Notes: a model not told the origin generated them from the sequence alone. Positions 40,801-50,827 are shown, counted from the first letter of the stretch. The stretch: 64,000 nt of DNA from Paulinella micropora (GCA_009731375.1 BJOX01000074.1:691786-755785); one strand, 5' to 3'. Made by a program: numbers and translations.

Positions 40801-43080
40801 AAGTTCGCGATCGGCGCAGTCTTACAACAGGAAGATGAGGAGAAAAAGTTGCGCCCGATCATGTTTATAAGTAGAAAGTTGTGCTCGGCGGAGCGAAACT
40901 ATTGTACGAGACAGAGAGAGGCACTGGCGGTGGTCTGGGCCCTCAAACGGTTGAGAGAGTATTTATGGGGTGGACCTCAGTTTATAGTAAGGACTGATCA
41001 CCAGAATTTACTATGGCTGATGAATCATGAACAGACTGGCCGTCTAGCGAGATGGCAGGCATTCTTGTCATGTTTCAATTTTACAATGGTCCATCTACCC
41101 GGCAAGCGAAATGTTGTCGCTGACAGCCTCTCCAGGCTAGAGTTTCACTCAGAAGTGGCAGCTCTCGTATCATCAGCAGAAATGGAGGATCTATCCCCAG
41201 ACTGCACATACGAAGTGCATCATATCGAGTCGATGCAGATGGCGAGAGGGGTCCGATATAACCGATCGGGTCTACGTCATAGCCCGCAAGGTCCGGATCA
41301 TGGGATATGTTGTACAGCACATGTCCTCGAGGATGCTGAGTGGTCCTATGAAGCATATGAGAATATGAAGGCGGAGATAAAACAAGAAGAGATTAAGCAA
41401 GAAGCATATGCGGAACCCCCGCAGGAGAACAAGGAGGAGTTAGACGAAAACCCTGAGAGGATAGGAGTGCAGCTAGAGGATGGGACTATCCACATAGCCT
41501 CACCCACTGCATGGAGACAGCAACAGGCTCTCGATCCGGAGTTCAAAGAGCTAATACAGCTATACAAGAACCCGAACGAGCTGAAAATGACGAAGGAGAT
41601 TAAGGAGCAACAGAAGGAGATGGGGTGGAGAGACGGTCTCTTGTGGTACAAAGGCCAACACGGGCGCTATGCATCACAACCAGACAAATGGACTCTCTGG
41701 GTTCCTGAGAAACTCAGACACATCATTTTTGTCGCTGCTCATAACTGCCCACTACTGGCGCACCCGGGCCGACAAAGAACGCATATGTTCATTTCGAGAC
41801 GATTCTGGTGGAAGAAGATGAAGGAGAATATTGATGAACAGGTCAATGCATGCATCCCATGCAAGACATCCAAAACACCATTGAAGGCGAATTTTGGCCT
41901 GATCGGGACTTTTCCTTTACACTTAGGAATGTTCGAGTTCTTACACACTGATCATGTAGGACCTTTCCCGGTCACGACGGAAGGTTACAGATACCTTCTA
42001 ACGGCCATAGACAGAGCCACCAACTATGTATGGGTGGTCCCAGTCAAAGACGTTACGGGCGAAACAACAGCCAAGGCGTTGATTGACAGGATCATCTCAC
42101 AGATTGGGGTGCCGAGAAAAATATGCTCAGATCGAGGCTCTGACTTTAATAATGAAGTCATCGACAAGCTATCTGCATATTACGGCATGAAATGGCAATA
42201 TGTCACCGCCTATAACCCCAGAGCGAACGGCAAGATAGAGCGGGTGCATAGACCCCTCAAGGCCGCGCTGAAGATGTATTGTATGAAGAAGAAGAACCAA
42301 AAGGCATGGGTGGAGGCAACATCCTCGTTTGCCTTTGCTATGAATTGCATACCCTCTACAGCGTTAGGTGGTTCAAAAGGTTCCGTCTCGCCATACCAAT
42401 TGGTATATGGGCGTGAGCCCGCCATCCCAGCCTCACTGCTGCACCCAAAAGATTCATGGGCAGATCAGGATGAGCTGTTTGGGGTGAGACTTCGGGCGAA
42501 GATGGAGGCGGAGCAAATAGTACAGGCGCATAGGGAGGCGGAGCGCAGGAAGACTGATGCTGAAGGTGTCAGGCAGGCACACCTGGATCAAGTCAGATTT
42601 CAGGTCGGGGATATTGTACTACTGTATCATCCTCAGGTTCCTCAGGGAGTCAGCTCGAAGCTGTTCATCCACTGGAAAGGACCATACCAGATCATGGAAC
42701 AGATGGGGCCTTTGAATTATAAAATCAGGGGCAGAGGGAAAGTTCAAATAGTCAATGTACGAAGGCTGATTAAGTATGATCCCTTCCTACTTGAAGATGA
42801 GTCCGTTGATCAAGCACTCAAACGGATGGAGGCTGACTTTAAAGAGGTCCCACCAATCCGTCAGGAGGATATCTCGGAACGGGATGCCTACAGGGCACCA
42901 ATTGCGGAGAAGGAGGAGGCTGAGCTGGAGAACAAGCGGGCCACCGACCGCAAAAGTGCGGCGGGGACTCAGACCCGCAAAAGGGTGGAGTCGAACGTGC
43001 CGGAAGGAAAGTTCACGGAGGCGCAAATAAGGAGAGCGCAAAATATGACCTTATCTACGAGCGACCGAGAAAGGCGATAA
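37879..43080 (+). CDS. pol: Pol polyprotein (protease, RT, RNase H, integrase)
   Basis: Open from the codon after the Gag stop. Counting from the GTG at 37930: retropepsin fold with DTMA at 167-170 in place of DTGA and a matching second half (YDQLATMNVVIDC); RT with YSVIDLKNGFWQIPLDEKS and catalytic YIDD at 801-804; RNase H with VDTDAS (Asp953) and TDHQNLLWL; integrase with a His/Cys zinc finger (CIPCK) and catalytic Asp1341, Asp1401 and Glu1437 (DD35E); then a GPY/F-type module (HWKGPYQIMEQMGPLNYKI). Integrase after RNase H defines Ty3/gypsy. There is no ATG start near the protease. Near the C-terminus another frame stays open across the stop. Confidence 0.92.
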   Translation, partial: LEKEGENRTTCIARYTVVQVPTKGTSESKSPQQATDQLKGSTIPVHPSRQQTVHAANRQASKALAKRKQAGLSQPQPKKVRIEPAVNLINLPRQTIDKEDGGHQPLLTVSNRESKDNHPSPVNNTQKDITKTAEREEEANLEKRIQILEHKLLVLALKSHRPDALCYTNLFCETLNTFINVGNDTMANINIVGRKFTTKHHAWLETNMKKSSGTLKGVSSRTDITGIITLNFKLKSGRVYRVDLYVVPEYHGSVLLSYDQLATMNVVIDCAAKRVIYGVEPGEEYTVDSLHAIDSYEALHLGVASEGKQVAITHAYEAYMPTDAVSKDGSNLSDKREAEVYTATVSTQWDKKSIDDLIEKRKEEIICMGKRCPSLARFEEGAGADVYITNGYCFHVKVEEKDRQEFIPRRRGRLPDIPAEDIKSFITEFWGDEPTWPRSLTEVKKCLRTLFENNKPYTVILPYNEKAIWAQEIRDRLIDHPIPVPSRKQHLVVACRLGTREQSSAYKRKLRDQDKLKLIPQAFTCFDGFYTRKAPLQYARLIDMLVGLAEDDEPDTATYEKTGMDDISEEELGLEEDRAPLKHHKRMSEEEFKAAIDEKLAGGAGTEKEKEVLKERLKANKMIFDPPQAGGVKPEDFTAVICKIPGAEPSPAPRRANLSIHEAKIAEEQARQLLDEDFIERSTSPIVSQPRLVPKPGGEWRLTVNYARVNKILEEERNPLPTLEEGRRVLRNAKLYSVIDLKNGFWQIPLDEKSRWLTAFVVGMEIYQWKVLPMGLKQAPGLFQKAMQSMLSSKYDDQTEGGFMRRRGQKAGEYAFCYIDDIIVYSNTMEEHIDHLTDIFRRIKLFGLKCNLKKCQLAKTSVTYLGYEISYNRVSISKEKREEIMSRQRPKNRTELHSFLAMAQYYSQFIPNWGATRAKLERMIDFGDFEKWDDEALEAYNTLKDLIYKDPKDGGLVLMMPDFSKQFVVDTDASKFAIGAVLQQEDEEKKLRPIMFISRKLCSAERNYCTRQREALAVVWALKRLREYLWGGPQFIVRTDHQNLLWLMNHEQTGRLARWQAFLSCFNFTMVHLPGKRNVVADSLSRLEFHSEVAALVSSAEMEDLSPDCTYEVHHIESMQMARGVRYNRSGLRHSPQGPDHGICCTAHVLEDAEWSYEAYENMKAEIKQEEIKQEAYAEPPQENKEELDENPERIGVQLEDGTIHIASPTAWRQQQALDPEFKELIQLYKNPNELKMTKEIKEQQKEMGWRDGLLWYKGQHGRYASQPDKWTLWVPEKLRHIIFVAAHNCPLLAHPGRQRTHMFISRRFWWKKMKENIDEQVNACIPCKTSKTPLKANFGLIGTFPLHLGMFEFLHTDHVGPFPVTTEGYRYLLTAIDRATNYVWVVPVKDVTGETTAKALIDRIISQIGVPRKICSDRGSDFNNEVIDKLSAYYGMKWQYVTAYNPRANGKIERVHRPLKAALKMYCMKKKNQKAWVEATSSFAFAMNCIPSTALGGSKGSVSPYQLVYGREPAIPASLLHPKDSWADQDELFGVRLRAKMEAEQIVQAHREAERRKTDAEGVRQAHLDQVRFQVGDIVLLYHPQVPQGVSSKLFIHWKGPYQIMEQMGPLNYKIRGRGKVQIVNVRRLIKYDPFLLEDESVDQALKRMEADFKEVPPIRQEDISERDAYRAPIAEKEEAELENKRATDRKSAAGTQTRKRVESNVPEGKFTEAQIRRAQNMTLSTSDRERR

Positions 43081-43667
43081 GGACGGCACGTTCGCAAGGA
43101 GTCCATCAAGAGGGGAGCGATGACGGAGATCAAGACCCTCGCGCGGGCAATGACACTCTCGTTCACCCCAGTTGGAAAGAAGGAGATGCGATTGGACATA
43201 TTTCATGGGCCAAAGACGCTTTTTACTTGGTGAGGCCTGCGGCTCAACACGTAGCCGATGACACGCTCTCAGATTTATATCTCATGAGAGTCATGGCAGT
43301 ACCTCACAAACGCCATACGCGATCGAATCGAATTTCGACTGCGGCACAAATAATACAACCAGTCTTACATTTCTGGAGGAGTCTGGATCCAGTGGAAGAT
43401 CCTAAAGTAAGACAATACCTTCCAGTATATAAAGACGCCAAGAAACTTGAGACATGGGATGATACCATATCTCCCACAGATAAAGATCATACCGCGTGGA
43501 CCATACAAGCACTACCACGAGGGGTGCTGGACATTCCTTTTGACTTGGCACAAGGCGCAATCCCTCACAAAATTTGGGACGTCCTCGAACAGTCTACCTT
43601 AGACTTAACTTTGGTTGGAGGTCCTCCACCAGGTAAAGGAGTCCGCGCGCGTAAACGGCGTCTATAG
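43040..43667 (+). CDS. Downstream open frame overlapping the pol stop
   Basis: In a frame different from Pol, there is no stop from within the last part of pol to TAG at 43665. It reads YDLIYERPRKAIRTARSQGV near the overlap and later FYLVRPAAQHVADDTLSDLY and TAWTIQALPRGVLDIPFDLA. It has no ATG in the first 180 bp, so it is probably a C-terminal extension of Pol reached by a frameshift or cut off by an indel near 43045. Family not recognised. Confidence 0.5.
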
Positions 43668-43694
43668 TAAGTATTTTTTTTCTCTAGAAGTATT

Positions 43695-44081
43695 GTGGAC
43701 CTGATCGATTGCGAACATAGCATTGATCCAATATCGTCCCGACAACCTTACTTAGATATTAAAGCTACTACAGCATTCATTCTTCTAGAGATTAACAAGA
43801 CGCAGCTGAAAAAAAAAGGCATTCTATTCTCTTGCTTCGGCAGAGACAGACGAGACGGCCACGAAACAGCACCGTTACGGGATCGCTATTTGAGTGAGCG
43901 ATGGTGTTTCCTGGATAAGATCCGCATTAGTACCAGAATGATGATCTCATTAAAGACTCTACAGTCTAATCAGGAACTGATGTATTTTAATAACATGAAC
44001 TGCTACACCGGATTCCATCGATCTCTACTTGTATCGGCATATCGCAAGGTTAGGGCGCACTCAACCCAACTTCGGATGTAG
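43695..44081 (+). CDS. Unrecognised ORF at the 3' end of the retroelement
   Basis: 128 residues (start by TTG or an unseen upstream codon), with CFGRDRRDGHETAPLRDRYL and a basic C-terminus. It is followed within 60 bp by the AT-rich PLV-C sequence. It may be part of a 3' LTR or a third gene; no evidence decides. Confidence 0.3.
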   Translation: MDLIDCEHSIDPISSRQPYLDIKATTAFILLEINKTQLKKKGILFSCFGRDRRDGHETAPLRDRYLSERWCFLDKIRISTRMMISLKTLQSNQELMYFNNMNCYTGFHRSLLVSAYRKVRAHSTQLRM

Positions 44082-44136
44082 TCGTCAGACTTGATCACCT
44101 GACACTATATTAAATGATACCGATTTATACAAGGGT

Positions 44137-44349
44137 ATGTCTTCACAAAAAGTAAATGTATTTATGGAAACCGACGACCGGTTATTACATATATATGGAA
44201 ATGGCGACATTACATTATTACGGTCGCGGGGCTTTGAAGTTTTAAAAGATAGTTTATCAACTACACTCTCGTTGCTACCGCAACTTCCGTTTGTTGATAA
44301 CCATCGAAAACAAATTAATTTTTTCCTAAATAAAAAAACGATGGTTTAG
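44137..44349 (+). CDS. Hypothetical protein, 70 aa
   Basis: Starts MSSQKVNVFMETDDRLLHIY and ends NFFLNKKTMV. No recognised domain. It may be the C-terminal remnant of a larger viral gene because it lies at the truncated edge of PLV-C. Its stop codon opens the hairpin that follows. Confidence 0.4.
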   Translation: MSSQKVNVFMETDDRLLHIYGNGDITLLRSRGFEVLKDSLSTTLSLLPQLPFVDNHRKQINFFLNKKTMV

Positions 44350-44385
44350 AATAAGTGAGAGTGCGACAGCACGAAACGCAATTCT
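44348..44385. terminator. Conserved hairpin element 1 of PLV-C
   Basis: AGAAT ... ATTCT outer arms, GTG/CGC middle arms and GTGC/GCAC inner arms, starting at the TAG of the preceding gene. A second copy of the same ~38-nt element is at 51563-51600, where the middle arm is GCG/CGC, so pairing is kept despite change. Confidence 0.5.
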
Positions 44386-44395
44386 AAAATATCAA

Positions 44396-45250
44396 ATGGT
44401 CGCTAAGACTAAAAATGTGAAAAGGGCAAAAGTCCTTCCACCGCGGGTTTATAGGAATAAGAGCGGAAAGCCTTACATTATCCAGAAGGGTAAAAAATAT
44501 TATCTTAATTTCGGTAAGAAAACAAATGATATGAGCACACTTCAAATTGTTAAACTTTTTATGAAATACTTGAGCAGACCAAAAGCAAAGAAAAAAATAA
44601 AGAAGGAAGACTTAAAAAAAGTCCAGAGCCTGTCAGAGATTGAGCATAGAAGATGTAAAATATGAAGAAGACAGAAAAAATAGGATACAAGCATTACCAC
44701 CAGTTCAATATCAATATATTATGCCACCACAGCAGGGACAGCCACAAAAACAACAGGCACAGAGGTAAAAGTTAAGCAAAATAAAGAATTTGAAGACAAT
44801 AAAAAATTAATCACAAATTCTGGAGTTTTTACTCAAGCAGATATAGATAATTGGGATCCTAGTAAAATACAAAGTATAGCAGAAAGAATAAAAGAATTTC
44901 AAAAGCAACAAATAACAATAGATGATATGAAAAAAATGCTAGGAGCACATGAAGCATTAAATAAAAATATAGGAAACCGGAGGCTAAATACAAAGCAATG
45001 TTAAAGAATGGATTGTCGAATAGTAATATTGAGAAAAAACTTACTATTAAAATTCTTGGTGAAGCATTAAGGGATAAACTTAAAAATGAAGGCCACGATG
45101 TTAAAGGTTGGAACCAAAGGGCATCATGAATAATAGACAAAATTGTAGAACATAAAATAGATGTAGGACAAAAGAAGGACGAAGTAAAAAAGAAACTCGC
45201 AGAATATTTGGGATTACAAACGGGAACTGGTTTTAGAAGATTTGATTAAT
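44396..45250 (+). pseudogene. Protease gene, N-terminal part, broken (PLV-C)
   Basis: Starts MVAKTKNVKRAKVLPPRVYR and has NFGKKTNDMSTLQIVKLFMK, then KVQSLSEIEH, closely matching the N-terminus of the PLV-A protease gene. After 44640 the frame is lost and pieces continue in other frames (for example ADIDNWDPSKIQSIAERIKE and NSNIEKKLTIKILGEALRDK) up to about 45250, where viral sequence gives way to GC-rich DNA. Confidence 0.7.
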
Positions 45251-45282
45251 AAAGTGTTTTCTGTAGAAAACATTAAAGGAGG

Positions 45283-46520
45283 TGTTTGCGCGAGAAGAGC
45301 AGCAGCTCCGTGCGCCAGGGGATCCAGCCGCGCGCCAGGACAATTTTCTTGTGCCAGTTCATGAACTGAGAAAACTCTGGGCCAAGACAATGCGGCGCCA
45401 GCTCGGGCACTGCTGGCTCCACGCTGTTGTAGAAGTACCTACAAAAAAAACCAAGCGGGCTTCTAACTTTGTGTCAGCAAAGCCAAAAAAAAAGCAGAAA
45501 AGGAACAGTACTCGACGTAGGCATGAAATTTCGTTCCCAGGTCACGGCCCGCGTCCCACTCCTTGGCGATTTCTTCGGTGCTGCACCCGCGGCGCGAGGC
45601 CACGCTGCGCAGGGCAGCGGCTTGCGGGAAGGGCGGGAAGAAGGAGCCGTACAGCGACGACACGGTGCCCGGCAGAGGCAGCCAGCGGTCGCCGGGCAGC
45701 GCCAGCTGGTAGACGTGAGGGCCCGCGTCGAACGAAATTTGGCCGTCAGTAGGCAGCTTGTTTAGTCGTGCGAGGACGTCCGCCTCTTCTCGATTGGCTG
45801 CCAGGAAGCTGTCGAGCCGCGTCCACATCAGTTTGTGATTTGCAAAAGCACGGTCGGGTGTGCGGAGGGGAGGTTTGGACAGAAACGGCAAGAGGGAAAT
45901 GGTGTGGGGGGGGGGCCGTCGCAAAACCCCTCCCCCCTTCAACATGTTCTGTGGTAGGCCCGCCATTCTTGTCTCCCGAGACGACGCACGGGGGAGGGGA
46001 AAGGGCGCCGCCGCCCCCCCCCCCCCCCCCCCCCCCTNNNNNNNNNNNNNNNNNNNNNNNNNNNNNNNNNNNNNNNNNNNNNNNNNNNNNNNNNNNNNNN
46101 NNNNNNNNNNNNNNNNNNNNNNNNNNNNNNNNNNNNNNNCCCCCCCCCCCCCCCCCCCCTTCTTGATTCTAGGCAGCTACATATTGGCGGTGGCCCCCTC
46201 CTTACACTTGTCCTCCACCTTTTCCGTTTACCACGGAAATACGCATAACTCTGGCATTAATGGCACCAAAATTGAAAATCCCTCTTTTATAATCCGCGGA
46301 TGGCAGATCTAGAGGACGATTGGATGTGGGAGAATTCGTCAGTAGAGGTAGCACTCCTCGTCTGTGAGGCTGGTGACCAACGCGCTCGATCCCCCGAGCG
46401 CACTGGCAAGACACACGCGTTCTCGTCCTACGAAGAAAGACGAACGCCTGTCCAAGGCGGCGGACGCGTGTGCTCTGTATAACAGGAAGCCGCAGCATCG
46501 AAAGGAGGCCTTGAAAGGGG
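45283..46520. other. GC-rich host-like insert with N gap inside PLV-C
   Basis: Base composition changes sharply at both ends. It holds a minus-strand nuclease-like gene fragment with an intron (45290-45966), poly-C tracts either side of a 102-N gap (46038-46139), and about 400 bp of further GC-rich sequence. The viral protease continues at 46528. This is either an insertion into the virus or a scaffold join. Confidence 0.7.
45290..45966 (-). pseudogene. Host-like PD-(D/E)XK nuclease-type gene fragment with an intron
   Basis: Exon 1 (45512-45966) includes ISFDAGPHVYQLALPGDRWL, PLPGTVSSLYGSFFPPF and KEWDAGRDLGTKFHAYVE, the pattern (SVS-x-F, RG-x-s-eeI-x-x-W, G-x-x-xH-x-x-xE) of viral and organellar YqaJ-like exonucleases. 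A 73-bp intron (45439-45511), GT...AG with T-runs, joins it in frame to YFYNSVEPAVPELAPHCLGP and QFMNWHKKIVLARGWIPWRT. The catalytic D...ExK part is missing because the fragment ends at the viral border. Confidence 0.55.
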
Positions 46521-46527
46521 GGGGAAA

Positions 46528-47272
46528 CATTAAAAAGTATTTATCACGAAAAGAATGGGTTCATTCAATGAGAAAAAAAGATTATGTTAATGCTCTTATC
46601 AATAAATATAGAAATGAGCAAGATATTTACGAACCCGCTCTCCCGTCTGCGACTACCGAGCGGTTCGTAAACATCGATGGGGAGAGTAATATTGAAAAAC
46701 CCATGGACGATGGTTATCAACAAACGAGAATGAGTGAAACGAATGAAAGTGAAGTTGATAAATATCAGCAAGATGGAGAGGGACGGGGACTAATGACTAA
46801 TGAAATAGACGACATAATGAAAAAATATGGATGGTATCTCGGAGCGATAGCCAGTGATGAAATCTACAGGTTGAAGCCCGGAAGCAGAAAGCGATACGGA
46901 TTTATTATGAACTTAGATAATCATAATCAAAAAGGGTCTCATTGGATCGCCGTATGGATAAGTCTAGATAAAGACAGGAGTGTTGAAGTGTATGACCCTT
47001 TAGCACTTTACGAGCCAACTGAAGACTTTCAACAACAAATGAAACGGCTAATAGATAAAAGCAATCCAGCTAGTTATTTGTTAATGAAGGTTAATCAAGT
47101 AAAACAATAATCAAACACCTCAGACACGTGCGGTTGGCATAGTATGAGGTTTTTAATGGAGCGGGCGAAAGGTATTAAATTTAAATTCGCCAGTGGCTAC
47201 ACAGACTTAAAAGAAAAAGAAGCAGAAAAATTAAAAGCACAGAATGGGTATGGCTTTGACACCTTTTTGTAG
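46528..47272 (+). pseudogene. Adenain-like cysteine protease, C-terminal part (PLV-C)
   Basis: Continues the protease: TNEIDDIMKKYGWYLGAIAS, catalytic His in GSHWIAVW, Asp in VEVYDP, then KVNQVKQ followed by an in-frame TAA (47108-47110) just before SNTSDTCGWHSM, which holds the catalytic Cys. The PLV-A protein has Gln at the TAA position, so a single CAA-to-TAA change truncates it before the nucleophile. Confidence 0.8.
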
Positions 47273-47277
47273 AAAAT

Positions 47278-47299
47278 ATTTATCTATAATAATATAACA
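47278..47299 (+). promoter_or_regulatory. TCTA-type promoter candidate of the PLV-C penton
   Basis: ATTTATCTATAATAATATA just before the ATG at 47300, matching the TCTA boxes of PLV-A. Confidence 0.4.
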
Positions 47300-48115
47300 A
47301 TGGATTACAAGTGAGGATGAAGTTCGGGTATCTATTACATAAATAGTAAAAATAGAATAACTGGAACAGACAGCAACTTTACACACGAAGTCAATATGAA
47401 GGGGCTAGACAATCCCACACATTGTAAAATTCTTCATATTTATGTGCCGAAATCGTATTACTCTGTGGCTTCACCATATAATACTTTTACATTATCCGAA
47501 GACGGGTATGAGGCTTTAATTACGATACCTGAGGGAAACTACACAATGAACAATTTAAAAAATAAACTGGCCGAGGTACTGACGACGGAAAGTCCAAATG
47601 ACTATACTTATGTTGTCTCAAGCAACAATGCAAATACAGAAGCGGAGGATGGCAAATTAACATTCAGTGTTTCAAATAACGGAGGTATTCAACCGCGGTT
47701 TATATTTGATGATGATACCCGTATTCACGAGGTAATGGGGTTTGATAGAAACTCAACATATTTCTTCGCTAATGATTTTATTAAATCGCCAAATGTAATT
47801 ATTTTAACTGGTGAAAATACTCGGTATCTTCAATCTTATTTGGTGAATGAAGGTGATAATCATGTTCTTCAAGAAATATACACAGCCAACAAAATTCCTT
47901 TTGGGTCTGTTGTTATCTATGATGGAAGCGGGTCTGAGTATGGTAAAACATTGTCCGCTAATTCAAACAATGTCTTCAGGTTTTACTTGACAGACGAAAA
48001 TGACCAAGCAATAAATCTTAATGGTTTGGGAATAGTTATGACATTACTGGTTTATCGTGAAACTAATTATTTTAGTTTATTTAATTCATTCTTCAATTTG
48101 TTAAAGGCGAGATAA
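47300..48115 (+). pseudogene. Minor capsid (penton) protein with two N-terminal TGA codons (PLV-C)
   Basis: From ATG 47300 the frame has TGA at 47312 and 47318, then SSGIYYINSKNR and a fully open frame to 48115. Where PLV-A has Gly and Arg (GGA GGG CGA), PLV-C has TGA GGA TGA, which fits CGA-to-TGA changes. The body matches PLV-A through MKGLDNPTHCKILHIYVPKS to FYLTDENDQAINLNGLGIVM without further breaks. Confidence 0.8.
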
Positions 48116-48194
48116 TTAATTTTAGAATTATTTTTTTTCTATAAATATATTTCGTGTATTAATCAACTTACACTACTTCAAAAACAAAACAAAA

Positions 48195-49681
48195 ATGCCT
48201 GTCCAATATGGAGGAGAGTTGACACACAGCCAAAGCGAACTTATTCGCGGTAAGTATTCACTTAACAAACTTACTGCCCGCGAAAGTCTTGCGTCTGTTG
48301 CGATTAGCGGTGTTGGAGGAACTGAATCAACTTTTGAAATTCCTACTCGACCTTTGAACCTTGCAAGGAGTGTGTTGCGATTTACCTACACACCGACGAC
48401 TGAAGGAATCGGTCATTATAACAGCCTGTCAATGATTAAGACACACTATGGACTGCCTGTCAATGATTAAGACAATTGAACTGCGAAGTCGAAGCGGGCA
48501 GTATCTGTGTAATCTTCAACATGTGGGAAATTACACTAAGATGATTTGGAAACCCGAAATTTCTTATGATAGATTTATGGCTTTGGATAACCACGGGGCT
48601 AATTCTGGTTATGGGTCTATGCTCCAAAAGTGTAATGCTGGAAAGATTGTCGTTGGGACTGTGGCAGAAAGAAAGGCTATTACTGATGCTGTTGCGGTTG
48701 GGACTTTAAAAACCGCAGTTCAAACATGCTACAAAGTACCACTTGTCGCTGCTCGTCGTCATAATGTATACCGCTCTCGCCGATAACACTGCTGGAGACT
48801 ACAGTCTTGTTAATATTGAGTGTGAGGAGGCAAAGTATTTTGAGGGTGGAGATATTGGTCAAGACCCAGCAGTAGTAATTGCACCAGCAGTCAATACTGG
48901 AAATTCACCAGTAATCAATGTTTCTATTCCTCTCGGTATGCTTTTCGGAACCATTTTTGAAATTGATAAGACTATCGGCTTTAATGAAATTCTTGATTTG
49001 AGGATTGTGTGGGAGGGGACACAGAAAACCATATTTTATGGAACTGATTGTAATAGTGTTGCAGCAGGAGCGACAGCCACCGCACAGCCCGCGACGATTA
49101 CTAATCTTAACCTCTTTCTTGCCGTTGAAACTGACCCTAATGTTATTTTGGGAGTTCAACAAAATATTGCTGGTGAACGCTTTTCGTTTAAGACCGAATA
49201 CCCTATCTCTTGGAAAACTAATCTGGCGGGCACTCAGTCATTTGTTTTGAAGATGAACCGCTCGCAGGGTGAAAGAATTCGCCGAATTTACATTAGCGGG
49301 TTTAATAATACAGAAAGTTCAAATACCGCATTTGATTGCAATAACCGAGCACAGGCTAAGATTACTTCTTATTACACTACTTTGGATAGTAATAGAATTC
49401 AGCAGTTTGATATCCCTTGCGCCCGCGATGAAGACTATATGCTTTTGAAGGAAAAGATTAAGGGCTCTGCTATTTTGAACTCGAATGTGTATAAATATAA
49501 CTGGTTCCATGTTGATTTCTGGGATCACAACCGCCCGCTTTATGACAAGAGAGAAGAAGAGGGTTATGAAGTGGCAGGTCTGTCCTTGGACACAGAACGG
49601 CGGTATGAATGGAATGCGGAGGGAGCAGTCCAATTGAATTATTATACTTACGCTATTCTTCAGAGGACTATTGTTGTTTAA
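48195..49681 (+). pseudogene. Major capsid protein with tandem-duplication frameshift (PLV-C)
   Basis: Starts MPVQYGGELTHSQSELIRGK; homologous to the PLV-A MCP throughout (TRPLNLARSVLRF, SIPLGMLFGTIFEIDKTIGF, SQGERIRRIY, VAGLSLDTERRYE). A 31-bp tandem duplication (48425-48455 repeated from 48456) shifts the frame near residue 80, and a second shift occurs near 48760. The last 300 codons are open. A TCTA leader lies at 48130-48152. Confidence 0.87.
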
Positions 49682-49766
49682 GGGAATTGAAATTTTGATG
49701 AGTTAAAAAATTATTGAAAAAAGAAATTAAAAAATAAAAATAAAAATATTTTTTTATATACAAACA

Positions 49767-50595
49767 ATGAAAACTCACCAGAGAAACTTAATCGCAGAAA
49801 ATCCTGACGGAGAATTTATAAACGTCAGGGTCGGATAGGATGGTGATATTGAAACAAATAATTCAAAAACCGCTTTTGGCGAAGGAGTAGTAGATCAATT
49901 AACACCAGTATTACAAGAAATCTTTCCATATACCATTAATACTAGGATATGGACAAAAACAGAAACAAAATCGTCTATTTCTAGTTCATATGATTGACTA
50001 TGCGAATGCTAATACAGGTGTACGCCTTCGAAATACAACATTACCTTTTACAGCAGTAATTAGAAATGATGCAGCGACTGGAATACAAACTCTTAAAACA
50101 GCAAGTGCCAGTTTATTCATTGAGGGAACGAATACGATAAACACAAGTATAAACGAAGTGGAAGGAAGTAAAGCAGCAAACACCACTGAAAGTCCTATTA
50201 TTAGTATAAGAAACAAAGCGGTATTTGATGCGGGTGGTGCTAATTTAACAAATTATTCAAATGTTTATCTGACTTTGATAAGTATTACAAATGAAGATAG
50301 TAAGTCGTGTGTAGTAAGAATGGTATTAAATGGAACACTAACTGGAGCAGGTTTTGCAGATGTTGATTCTAAGTATTCAATTGTAGATACTGACATAAAG
50401 GCGAGTGCTATCGCAAACGGAACAACAATTTTTAAACTTTATGTAAATTCTCAATCAACTCAACAAATAAATCTTAGAAATTATGATATATATTTGACTC
50501 CTAATGATGTATTGACTTTTACACAGAAATCCGTTGGAACTGCCAATAATGGTTCAAATGTCAATGTTATCGCTAATTTTATTGAGGATCAGTGA
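49767..50595 (+). pseudogene. Large virion protein with stop and internal deletion (PLV-C)
   Basis: Starts MKTHQRNLIAENPDGEFINV like the PLV-A 416-residue protein, but has TAG at 49836 where PLV-A has Tyr. The central ~160 codons are missing (the sequence jumps from the KTETKSSIS region to MIDYANANTGVRLRN). The C-terminal 200 codons are open. Confidence 0.75.
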
Positions 50596-50827
50596 TGCAG
50601 AAACAAAAAAACAATAAAAAATAAAAGGAAGGTAATGTGATATTAGAGATATTTTTGACCGCATCTTTGTTATTAAAATAAGGTTGTTGAATTAAATATT
50701 CAAGGTATGGTTTATCAATCTTAGCAACATCTTCAATTTTCATTTTTTTATACTTACCATATTGAAGAAAAATATCGGTTTCATTTTGCTGGTATTCTTT
50801 CTTTAATATAATCCTACTTCTGTACAT
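50579..50827 (-). CDS. ExoX C-terminal-like small protein 2 (PLV-C)
   Basis: 82 residues, with IFLQYGKYKKMKIEDVAKID and YLEYLIQQPYF, homologous to 10395-10583. Convergent overlap with the virion-protein gene and 25-bp overlap with the upstream gene. Confidence 0.65.
   Translation of the reverse strand: MYRSRIILKKEYQQNETDIFLQYGKYKKMKIEDVAKIDKPYLEYLIQQPYFNNKDAVKNISNITLPSFYFLLFFCFCITDPQ

Larger units (their letters stand above)
33420..44100 (+). mobile_element. Gypsy-type (Ty3-like) retroelement, ends unresolved
   Basis: Gag, retropepsin, reverse transcriptase, RNase H, zinc-binding integrase and GPY/F module are all on the plus strand in Ty3/gypsy order. I compared the 5' non-coding region (33420-35253) with the 3' region (43081-44100) by eye and saw no long terminal repeat, so the borders are approximate. 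The 3' end abuts truncated PLV-C. Confidence 0.8.

Noticed and set aside
33420-44100. Paired LTRs bounding the retroelement
   Set aside because: No stretch of 5' non-coding sequence was found again after pol by eye; a self-alignment would settle it.
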